Source of the DNA: Chloroflexi bacterium RBG_16_56_11
GTDB lineage: Bacteria; Chloroflexota; Dehalococcoidia; Dehalococcoidales; RBG-16-60-22
DNA length: 20,221 bases
NCBI GenBank assembly: GCA_001796865.1
Contig: MGNQ01000048.1
Coordinates: 36,299-56,519, forward strand
Reading direction: 5' to 3'
A program made the translations under genes and the position numbers. Positions 13,891-20,221 of the stretch are shown here, piece after piece. Under the pieces are notes generated by a model. It made no database searches. It was not told the origin of the DNA and saw only the letters and a program-made list of their open reading frames with translations. Within the stretch, counting starts at the first letter, position 1. Each line of letters starts with the position of its first letter.

Positions 13891-14697
13891 GTGAACGGAA
13901 TTACCATTAACATCGACCCGGTAATTTTTCAGCTCGGGCACTTTGAAGTCCGCTGGTACAGCGTGGCTATTATGCTGGCGGTGGTGGCGGCGGTGCTGAT
14001 AACGATGCGCCGGGCCGGAAAAAGGGGCATACCCGGGGAGCAGATTTTCTCCCTGGCCCTTTGGGTGGTACTGGGCGGTCTGCTCGGAGCACGCCTGTTC
14101 CACGTTATCGACCGGTGGGAATATTATGCGGGCAATCCGCTTCAAATAATCCAGCTTCAGCAGGGCGGCCTGGCGATTTGGGGCGCGCTTGCCGGTGGCG
14201 GGCTGGCGCTACTGGTCTACGCCCGCATTAAACAGCTGCCGCTAGGCCGCCTTGTTGATGCCGTAACTCCCGGCCTACTTGTCGCTCAGATAATCGGCAG
14301 GTTCGGCTGCATCGTTAACGGCGACGCTTACGGGGGCGTCACCGGACTGCCTTGGGGATTTATTTACGTGAATCCAGGTGCCTCGATACCCCCCGACCTC
14401 TTCGGTCTGCCGACGCATCCTTACCCGGTATATGAAATCATCTGGAACGGCCTGGTCTTGCTGGGCGTGCTCAAGCTGGAACGGCGATTCACCACCAGCG
14501 GCGTGACGTTCCTGGGCTACCTGGCGCTATATTCTCTCGGGCGCTTCATTCTTACTTTTGTGAGGCAGGAAAATTTGACTCTTGGCGGTTTGCAGCAGGC
14601 CCAGATAATAGCTCTATTAGCGATGGCCGTCTCATTACTGGCGATAGCGTTCATTATGGTAAAAAATCGATTCACCACGAAGGTAGCCCTGGAATGA
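13891..14697 (+). CDS. lgt: Prolipoprotein diacylglyceryl transferase
   Basis: This is a 268-residue integral membrane enzyme that moves diacylglycerol from phosphatidylglycerol onto the lipobox Cys of prolipoproteins. It shows the Lgt signature GRFGCIVNGDAYGGVTGLPW (about 140-160), the earlier GGLLGARLFHVI and GGLAIWGALAGG blocks, THPYPVYE in the periplasmic head region, and YSLGRFILTFVR near the end. The length is normal. The start is GTG at 13891 with AGGAT about 10 nt upstream. The stop overlaps the start of the next gene (ATGA). The lipoprotein at 2567 in this window is a plausible substrate, although Lgt serves all lipoproteins and is not expected to be dedicated to this cluster. Confidence 0.95.
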   Translation: MNGITINIDPVIFQLGHFEVRWYSVAIMLAVVAAVLITMRRAGKRGIPGEQIFSLALWVVLGGLLGARLFHVIDRWEYYAGNPLQIIQLQQGGLAIWGALAGGGLALLVYARIKQLPLGRLVDAVTPGLLVAQIIGRFGCIVNGDAYGGVTGLPWGFIYVNPGASIPPDLFGLPTHPYPVYEIIWNGLVLLGVLKLERRFTTSGVTFLGYLALYSLGRFILTFVRQENLTLGGLQQAQIIALLAMAVSLLAIAFIMVKNRFTTKVALE

Positions 14698-17180
14698 AAA
14701 AAGGTGCCAGCCGGAAAGTCATACCGTTGAGACCGCAAGTAGAAGAGGATGACCGGCCTCGGGGAAAAAATAAGTGGCTCCTGCTGGCCGGCGTCTTTCT
14801 GGTATCGTTCAGCCTGCTGAGCTTCGAAATCAGCTTGGCCAGGGTCCTGTCCGTGATGCTCTATTACCACTACGTGTTCATGGTCATTTCCCTGGCTTTG
14901 CTGGGACTGGGCGCGGGAGGTATCTACGTCTACCTTTTCCGGCGTCATGTGCCCGTCGGGCAGAATCGGTTCCGCTCGCTGTCCCTATCTATCAGCCTTT
15001 TTTCGCTGTCCATTCCCCTGTCGGTGATAGCCATGTCCAGGCTCGTGACAGGGAGTCTTTGGTTCTACGGCTTTTTCCTGTTCATGCCGTTCTTCTTTGC
15101 CGGGGTTTTTCTCGCCGGAGTCTTTCGAGCCTTCCCGGCATTGAGCTCCGTGATTTACGGAGTTGACCTAATCGGGGCCGCCCTCGGCTCCCTTGGCGTG
15201 GTCCTGGCCCTAAACATGCTCGGCGACATGAACACTGTTCTAGCTCTGGGTATTATCACTTCGATAGCGGCTCTCTTCTATGTAATCGGGACAACCCAAT
15301 TTGCTCTAAAAAAACTTCTCATGCCGGTCGGCACCTTTCTCGTGGCGGCGAGCTTGTTAGGGATAAACTTTTTCGGCTCATCGATCATAGACATTCCGGT
15401 AGGTAATAATCCGACCAAGGAGCTTACCAACGCCTTGAAGTCTAACGGAGCCACGGGAACAATCCTTGAAACCAGGTGGAGCGCTTTCGGGCGCACCGAC
15501 CTGGTGTCTTCAGGTAGTAACCCGGAGCAGATGAACCTTTTTATCGACGGTACCTCCGGCACGTCGATGTACCGTTTTGGCGGTGATATCAGCCGGTCGG
15601 AAGGCGCGGTCAATCGCCTGAAGACAGGTTTTCCAGGCTATCTCGCCTTATCTTTCCTGAAAGAAGGTGAGAAAGATAACGCCCTTATCATCGGGCCGGG
15701 GGGTGGCCGGGATGTCCTTCTGGCGTTGATGGGAGATGTCGGTAAAATCACCGCTGTCGAAGTGAACCAGGACCTGGTGGATATCGTGCGCGAATACGCC
15801 TGGTATAACGGTGGTATCTATACCGACCTGGAGAACGTTACGGTTTACGTTGACGAAGGCCGCAACTTCCTGAAGAGCCGGTCGGAAAAGTACGACATCA
15901 TCATGTTAAGTCTTCCTATTACCAAGACCAGCCGCAGCGTCGAAGGGTTTTCTTTGACCGAGAACTTCCTTTTCACGTCTGACTCCATCAACGATTACCT
16001 GGAACATCTAACGGATGAGGGACGGCTGATAGTTGTCGGCCATGACCCCATTGAGATAATGAGACTGCTTTCCCTTTCAACGTCGGCTTTGAACCGGAAA
16101 GGCGTTGCTGAAAAAACAGCCATGGAGCAGGTTTACATCGTGGGTTCGCATCACTTCCCCGTTTTTGTTTTGAAAAAGACGCCGCTTGAAACTGCGGAGA
16201 TGGTTTCGATTCATCAGTCGATACACGAGCTCGGGTACGAGCCGGGCCTATCTTACCTGCCGACGATAAAGCTGGGCGGTGGTACGGCACACGTTGCAGA
16301 AGCTAAATTCAATGAATGCGCCATGTTTTTTCCGCCGGCGATAGCCTTAAGCCTGGGGGAGATAGGGCTGGGCGACATCCGGAGCGCCCTCCAGGAAGAG
16401 AGACTTGACATCAGCCCCGTGACCGACGATAGTCCCTTCTTCTACAAGTTCGAGGCCGGGATACCGCAATCTGTTTCCCTGGTTTTCTGGGCCTCGGTGG
16501 TGGTGCTGTTCCTTGTCATCATGGCGCCGATAATCTATCTGAAAAAAAGACAGATTAGTGAATCTAAGCCTAAAGATAAGGCTGGCCTCGACGAACGACT
16601 AATTCGTTTTGTTTCGCTCTTTTCTATGCTGGGCGTCGGTTTTATGCTGGTGGAAATCTCGACCATTCAGAAATTCATCCTCTTTCTGGGCCAGCCGGTG
16701 CTGTCAGTGGCCGTATTACTGTTCTCCTTGATGGTCGGTGCCGGACTGGGCAGCATCTACAGCGCCCGCTTTAACACGGAAAGATTACCCCGCGTATTAG
16801 CGTTTACGGCGTTGCTGGTCGTCTCCCTGCTGGTCGCCTACGCCTTTTCCCTTTCGGTCATCCTCGAGCGGCTGCTGGGACTGCCTCTGGCCGTCCGGCT
16901 TCTGGCAACGGTTGTCATGCTGTTGCCTCCGGGGTTTTTTATGGGCTTCTTCTTCCCTTCCGGAATAAAACTGTTGAAACACGCGGGGATGGAAGAATTT
17001 GTGCCCTGGATGTGGGGCCTAAACGGGGTGGCCTCGGTGGCAGGCTCGGCGGCAACCATAGTTATCGCCATCACTTCCGGTTTCACCGAGGCGCTCTTGG
17101 CAGGTGCCGCCGCTTATTTCATCGTTTTCCTGGTATTTTTTATACCCGGTAACCGGTCGAAGGAGGCCGTCCAAATGTGA
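14694..17180 (+). CDS. Large membrane protein with a spermidine-synthase-like SAM domain
   Basis: This is an 828-residue protein. About six N-terminal helices (about 28-230) lead to a globular Rossmann-type domain (about 245-560), followed by about six more helices (590-825). The middle domain resembles spermidine synthase: IIGPGGGRDVLLAL (about 332-345), the acidic end of the next strand in ITAVEVNQDLV, and DEGRNFL. The aminopropyltransferase catalytic loop, normally an Asp-rich DxxDP-type segment, reads instead IIMLSLPITKTSRSVEG. Real spermidine synthase activity is therefore unlikely; the domain more probably binds SAM or a related nucleotide for another reaction. Such membrane-fused spermidine-synthase-like proteins are widespread but poorly characterised. 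The ATG overlaps the lgt stop (ATGA), and the gene is followed by a 52-nt gap to the Met-rich protein. Confidence 0.83.
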   Translation: MKKGASRKVIPLRPQVEEDDRPRGKNKWLLLAGVFLVSFSLLSFEISLARVLSVMLYYHYVFMVISLALLGLGAGGIYVYLFRRHVPVGQNRFRSLSLSISLFSLSIPLSVIAMSRLVTGSLWFYGFFLFMPFFFAGVFLAGVFRAFPALSSVIYGVDLIGAALGSLGVVLALNMLGDMNTVLALGIITSIAALFYVIGTTQFALKKLLMPVGTFLVAASLLGINFFGSSIIDIPVGNNPTKELTNALKSNGATGTILETRWSAFGRTDLVSSGSNPEQMNLFIDGTSGTSMYRFGGDISRSEGAVNRLKTGFPGYLALSFLKEGEKDNALIIGPGGGRDVLLALMGDVGKITAVEVNQDLVDIVREYAWYNGGIYTDLENVTVYVDEGRNFLKSRSEKYDIIMLSLPITKTSRSVEGFSLTENFLFTSDSINDYLEHLTDEGRLIVVGHDPIEIMRLLSLSTSALNRKGVAEKTAMEQVYIVGSHHFPVFVLKKTPLETAEMVSIHQSIHELGYEPGLSYLPTIKLGGGTAHVAEAKFNECAMFFPPAIALSLGEIGLGDIRSALQEERLDISPVTDDSPFFYKFEAGIPQSVSLVFWASVVVLFLVIMAPIIYLKKRQISESKPKDKAGLDERLIRFVSLFSMLGVGFMLVEISTIQKFILFLGQPVLSVAVLLFSLMVGAGLGSIYSARFNTERLPRVLAFTALLVVSLLVAYAFSLSVILERLLGLPLAVRLLATVVMLLPPGFFMGFFFPSGIKLLKHAGMEEFVPWMWGLNGVASVAGSAATIVIAITSGFTEALLAGAAAYFIVFLVFFIPGNRSKEAVQM

Positions 17181-17232
17181 AATTTTCCGGCATAATACGA
17201 ATATCTAATCTGACCTATGAAAGGAGTTGGAG

Positions 17233-17589
17233 TTGAGAAAAATTCTGTTGATCACCGGGATAATAGTCGTTTTAGGTCTGCTGATAGGGCTGTGGGCCGT
17301 ACCGGCGCTGGCCGAGGGTCCGGATGACCCGGTGCCTCCACAAGTCGGTCAGGAAACGTGGGAAAAAATGCACCAGGCTTGCGCGGACGGCGATTGGGAG
17401 GCGATGGCGGAGGCCGCCGAGGAGGCACACCAGGGTCTGGATTATGCCCCTTGCCACGGCGATGACAACCAGGCTGATGTTGCCGGCGACCAATCGTTTC
17501 CTGGCCGCTGGAGTGGTATGGGAGGGCATATGCAGGGCGGCATGATGGGCGGTTACGCGGGGGACAGCAGCCCCATGATGCGTTACTAG
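17233..17589 (+). CDS. Secreted Met/Gly/His-rich protein, possible metal binder
   Basis: This is a 118-residue exported protein. The signal peptide (about 1-26) ends at PALAEG. The mature part has a helical middle with HQACADGDWEAMAEAAEEAH, a Cys/His pair in DYAPCHGDD, and a C-terminal Met/Gly/His segment GMGGHMQGGMMGGY that ends in MMRY. Such Met-rich tails are typical of periplasmic copper-binding proteins. There is no CxxCH. The start is TTG at 17233, 6 nt after AAGGAG; the TTG at 17227 would touch the ribosome site with no spacing. The neighbours are the spermidine-synthase-like gene and a YHS-domain gene, both on the same strand. Copper binding is inference from composition. Confidence 0.72.
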   Translation: MRKILLITGIIVVLGLLIGLWAVPALAEGPDDPVPPQVGQETWEKMHQACADGDWEAMAEAAEEAHQGLDYAPCHGDDNQADVAGDQSFPGRWSGMGGHMQGGMMGGYAGDSSPMMRY

Positions 17590-17619
17590 TCAGTCAATAA
17601 TTGGAATACGGAGGAAATA

Positions 17620-17778
17620 ATGGCCTAGGATCCTGTTTGCGGGATGACCGTTGACGAGAAAAAACCGGCAACTACATCTCAGTATCAGGGTAAGACCCAC
17701 TACTTCTGCTCTCCAGGTTGCAAAAGATCATTTAATGCCAGCCCGGAAAAGTACCTCAAGAGCTCCGGCGGACACTAG
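17620..17778 (+). pseudogene. YHS-domain protein gene with an in-frame amber codon at position 3
   Basis: The frame reads Met-Ala-(TAG)-DPVCGMTVDEKKPATT, then SQYQGKTHYFCSPGCKRSFN and ASPEKYLKSSGGH. That is a complete YHS domain of the kind found beside or within CopA-type copper ATPases, with its Cys ligands intact (Cys7 in PVCGM, then FC and GC). GGAGG lies 5 nt before the ATG, an excellent ribosome site. The TAG at 17626-17628 would stop translation after two residues. The common family start MAKDPVCGM suggests a one-base AAG to TAG change. No start codon lies between the stop and the key Cys; the first ATG after it (17644) would lose that Cys. It may be a very recent nonsense mutation, a read-through or suppressed codon, or a sequencing error. 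Confidence 0.8.
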
Positions 17779-17808
17779 GTCGCACCCTTCGTCAGGAGAA
17801 TAACCGGC

Positions 17809-17845
17809 GGAGGGATTATATACTCCGGGAGTCGACCGTCCCTCC
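17809..17845 (+). terminator. Nested hairpin downstream of the YHS gene, possible transcript end
   Basis: GGAGGGA (17809-17815) pairs with TCCCTCC (17839-17845). Inside the 23-nt loop, ACTCC-G-GGAGT forms a second small palindrome. No T-run follows, so intrinsic termination is uncertain. A structured 3' end about 30 nt after the last gene of this run is still plausible. Confidence 0.35.
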
Positions 17846-17930
17846 TACCACCCTGGTATTTCAGCCGGCCTTGACAAGTTTTTGAGGCACCCGATACCGG
17901 GGAGCGCTAGCTTTCGACCTGGCTGTTTAA

Positions 17931-18074
17931 TGGAATCACCGGGACCGCCTGAAAGACGCGGAAACCGGGCTAAAGGTTACAAAGGATAAAAATACTCTCG
18001 CTGCGGAAACAACCCCGGTAAACCGGAAAAAGAAACCGGTCGAAAGCGTATTCCAGAGGCTGGATGTGATTTAG
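17931..18074 (+). pseudogene. Possible remnant of a lysine-rich coding region
   Basis: A 47-codon stretch runs open from just after a TAA to a TAG at 18072. It has protein-like composition (RDRLKDAETGLKVTKDKN at the front, RKKKPVESVFQRL at the end) and no start codon or ribosome site. The same frame stays open 5' of the TAA for about 14 codons. This could be debris of a gene with an internal stop, or chance in GC-rich DNA. I recognise no family. Confidence 0.22.
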
Positions 18075-18616
18075 TTATAGGTTTATCGTTAGTATCGGGT
18101 TATTACTCATGGTTGAATCCAATCCTGCTCCAACACTACTGGATAACGTTGATTTTCTGTAATTTTGGCTAGAGATAACTTAGTTAAGCAAACAAGCGGA
18201 TTATTTTCACCGGGTAACATTTGTCAATTATGTTCTGTGGCTAGGGTAGGCCGAATCTGGGCTGTTCATTCTTCGTGGATTCCAACGGTCTTGAATGCCG
18301 TTAGATCTTTCTTTTTCGATAATAATGGAATTATTTCTCTAAGTCTGCATCAGGCAAAAACCACAGCGAATTTCTTGCTAATAATTTGCTAATGGATTAA
18401 AAGAGACATGATGTTATTGTTTGGTATTTTACGAACAAATCAGATTCTTCAGTAGTAACACTGGAGTTCTAATTGGAACGTAAAATCACTGTCTGGGAGT
18501 ATGGCAAACAGATTAGGAAACCGCTGCTCTGTCCGTCTGAGCTACAGGGGCTCGGTAACCGGGGGTAAAGCCAAGAGTAATTTTAGCAACTCGGTGCGTG
18601 GACTGCAACCGCAGGC

Positions 18617-20221
18617 CTATTTTAAAAGGTCCCTGGCCTTTAAATCGGGGGCGATATCGGCCAGGCCGAGGTCATGCAGCTTTTTCTCCGTGAGCAGGCC
18701 GCTCGGGACGTCCCAGCCGCGCAGGGTGTAATACTCGCTTTTGAGGTCCTCGAAGTCTTTCCTTTCAATCCGGGCGCCTTTCCGGGTGACTACCTCGCCA
18801 TTCTTCCCGGGGACGATGCAGTCCGGATTGAAAAAGGTGAACTCCAGCGGCTCGTTATGCAGGTAGTCCAGGAGCCTGTCGCCACGCCTGCCGCCCCATC
18901 CCTGGCGGAGAAATATCGCCCTTTGCAGGTTGAAAACCCTCTCGCCGATGGCGTCCAGCCCGGCGCGGTCGATTTCCCGGCCGGTGATGGCCGAGAGGAC
19001 CTGGCTCTCGAGGGTGGGGTCGCCGGTATGGCTGTCGGCAAACCTCACCCAGATAATCGGCCAGAGGAAGTCGCAGAGGATAAGGCTCTCCTTGGCGAGG
19101 GCGCGGTCCTGGATTTTCTTGGCCGCCAGGGCTTTACCCTCGTAGGTGGAAAAGTCGGCGGCCGCCTCGCCGCCCCAGAAAAGCCTGCCAATGTTAATAA
19201 AGTCGTCGGTGGAAATAAAACCGTGCTCTTCTCCTCTCGTCCAGTTGCGCCACATCCACAGAGCGTGGGTGAGTTCGTGCACCTGGTTGATAGGCCTCCG
19301 CTGCTCGGTGGCGTAGAGGAGCGAATTGGTGATAACGAGCCTGGGGTCGTAGTCCCGGGACTCGTTGGCGCGGGTGAGGATAGAGGCGTTAAGCAGCTCC
19401 TGGGCCCGCTTCCCCAGTCCCGCGGCGGCCCGGGCGGTGCCCTGCGCCAGCTGCCCCCCGAAGCCCTCCCGGTAAGCTATCTTCCGGGTCAGACCGTCGA
19501 TGAACTCCAGGCTGCCTATTTTCGAGAGGGGGAGTCCGCTCTCTTTCTCTGTGAGGACGCCTTCACGGTAGCAGTTGCCCAGCCACTCGATGAGCGGCTG
19601 CATGACGGTCGTGTCCAGCCCGTAGCGGTCGCACAACCTCACTGCCTCCAGTCCCACCTCGGTGCTGTCGCCCCCGTACTGCTCGGCCGCCCCCCAGTAG
19701 ACATGAACCGCCTGGCAGAAGAACTTGTAACGCCGACCCTGGTGCTGGTAGGCCTTGCGGAAACAGCCGATACCGCAGCCGTAGCAGGCGCGGAGACTGG
19801 TCCGGCCCGGCAAGTCATTCAGCCAGTTTTTCCAGGTATCCTTCCTCAGCTGGAGAACACGGCCGGCCAGCTTGTCAAGTCGCGCCGGATCAGCAGCCAC
19901 GGGCTTCTTATCACCCGCGACGACGATCGCCTTGAGGTTCTTCGACCCCATGACGCTGCCCAGGCCGGAGGCCCCGGAGGCGCCATCGTCGGTAATCATG
20001 GTGGCGAAGATGACCCGGTTTTCGGCAGCCGGCCCGATGGTCAGCACGCTGACTCCCTGGCCGAGCTCCGCCTTGAGACTATCGGCGACTTCAAAGGTGG
20101 GCTTGCCCCAGAGAGCCGCGGCGTTCCTGATTTCCGCCGTGCCATCGTGGATGTAGAGGTAGACAGGGCGTTCGGCATGGCCCCGCACCACCAGCCCGTC
20201 ATACCCGGCGTATTTCAGCCA
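18617..20221 (-). CDS. Tungsten-containing aldehyde ferredoxin oxidoreductase family protein (5' end beyond the window)
   Basis: At least 534 residues of an AOR-family oxidoreductase are present, an enzyme type that oxidises aldehydes to acids, passes electrons to ferredoxin and holds a tungsten-bispterin cofactor. Visible landmarks are the GASGLGSVMGSKNLKAIVV block (AOR cofactor region), the [4Fe-4S] ligands in ACYGCGIGC (CxxCxxxC), and a later single Cys in LILCDFLWPI that fits the fourth ligand. The frame remains open to the right edge, where it reads WLKYAGYDGLVVRGHAERPV. That matches the family just after its N-terminal domain, so the true start lies outside; the GTG at 20191 is not the start. 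The usual length is about 600 residues, so roughly 60-100 are missing. The exact substrate cannot be told; paralogues act on many aldehydes or on other carbonyls. The gene is convergent with the YHS/Met-rich run. Confidence 0.92.
   Translation of the reverse strand, partial: WLKYAGYDGLVVRGHAERPVYLYIHDGTAEIRNAAALWGKPTFEVADSLKAELGQGVSVLTIGPAAENRVIFATMITDDGASGASGLGSVMGSKNLKAIVVAGDKKPVAADPARLDKLAGRVLQLRKDTWKNWLNDLPGRTSLRACYGCGIGCFRKAYQHQGRRYKFFCQAVHVYWGAAEQYGGDSTEVGLEAVRLCDRYGLDTTVMQPLIEWLGNCYREGVLTEKESGLPLSKIGSLEFIDGLTRKIAYREGFGGQLAQGTARAAAGLGKRAQELLNASILTRANESRDYDPRLVITNSLLYATEQRRPINQVHELTHALWMWRNWTRGEEHGFISTDDFINIGRLFWGGEAAADFSTYEGKALAAKKIQDRALAKESLILCDFLWPIIWVRFADSHTGDPTLESQVLSAITGREIDRAGLDAIGERVFNLQRAIFLRQGWGGRRGDRLLDYLHNEPLEFTFFNPDCIVPGKNGEVVTRKGARIERKDFEDLKSEYYTLRGWDVPSGLLTEKKLHDLGLADIAPDLKARDLLK

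Larger units (their letters stand above)
17779..18616. other. Long gene-poor region between the YHS gene and the AOR gene
   Basis: About 840 bases without a convincing intact gene. The left part (to about 18070) is GC-rich and holds a nested hairpin (17809-17845) and a 47-codon open stretch that may be gene debris (listed separately). The right part (about 18075-18590) is AT-rich and resembles ordinary non-coding DNA. A 75-codon frame at 18165-18392 starts with TTG, lacks a ribosome site and matches nothing I know. It could mark an old junction between the metal/heme gene block and the oxidoreductase gene. Confidence 0.5.

Noticed and set aside
17620..17778. Amber codon read as pyrrolysine
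   Set aside because: Pyrrolysine is restricted to a few organisms and protein families, and position 3 before a YHS domain has no such precedent known to me. A Lys to stop change is simpler; the unresolved cases are kept in the finding.
17871..17899. Perfect TTGACA that might be a -35 element
   Set aside because: No acceptable -10 lies 16-18 bp downstream (the bases there are GATACC/ATACCG), and no intact gene follows.
18165..18392. 75-codon open frame in the gene-poor region
   Set aside because: TTG start, no ribosome site, no recognisable domain, and AT-rich non-coding surroundings.
18466..18479. Near-palindrome GTTCTAATTGGAAC
   Set aside because: Short, one mismatched pair, no adjacent gene start; could be chance.
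1..20221. CRISPR arrays, tRNA or rRNA genes, insertion sequences
   Set aside because: No regularly spaced repeats, no cloverleaf or rRNA-like sequence, and no transposase motifs were seen on either strand.

Overview
The window reads as a chromosomal segment of an anaerobic, moderately GC-rich bacterium. My best guess is a Chloroflexota (Dehalococcoidia-like) lineage. The guess rests on a tungsten-type aldehyde:ferredoxin oxidoreductase, a DUF2277 gene, a cysteine-variant CcmE and a membrane spermidine-synthase-like protein. No 16S or ribosomal gene is present to fix the taxonomy.

Layout. (1) 1-2300, minus strand: a membrane-anchored PAS histidine kinase with no partner, then a DUF2277 gene, separated by AT-rich non-coding DNA. 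(2) 2567-8851, plus strand: a tight, apparently single operon. It holds an uncharacterised lipoprotein, a membrane protein with a CC-x-HH motif, a CcmE-like protein ending in CSVCH, a DUF2933-like protein, a second CcmE with the CxxxY heme-binding variant, CcmF, a CcmH-like protein with C-x-C-x-C, a CcmI-like zinc-ribbon protein, and a membrane-anchored beta-sandwich protein. This is a variant System I cytochrome c maturation (heme handling) cluster; CcmABC are not in the window. (3) 8994-9835: a SHOCT protein and a UbiE-like methyltransferase. (4) 9952-13186: an OmpR-type response regulator and its HAMP histidine kinase behind a near-consensus sigma-70 promoter, then a PDZ protein and an ICMT-like membrane methyltransferase. 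(5) 13276-17778: a run of small metal-ligand-rich genes around lgt and a large membrane spermidine-synthase-like protein. These are a Cys/His-rich 58-residue protein, a fragment resembling the start of an HMA metal-binding domain, a two-helix protein, a secreted Met/His-rich protein, and a YHS-domain protein with an amber codon at position 3. (6) 17779-18616: non-coding or decayed DNA. (7) 18617 to the right edge, minus strand: an AOR-family gene truncated by the window end.

How it may fit together. Two promoters share one architecture: two TCTAA-type half-sites 11 bp apart, then exactly 10 bp to a TAAnnT -10 element. One lies before the ccm-type operon (2452-2485) and one before the Cys/His-rich protein (13212-13245). 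That is how OmpR/PhoB-family regulators typically bind, and such a regulator with its kinase is encoded between the two sites. My working inference is a two-component-controlled envelope system that couples heme/cytochrome c maturation to soft-metal (probably copper) handling. The repeats and the gene content are seen in the sequence; the regulatory link and the metal identity are inference.
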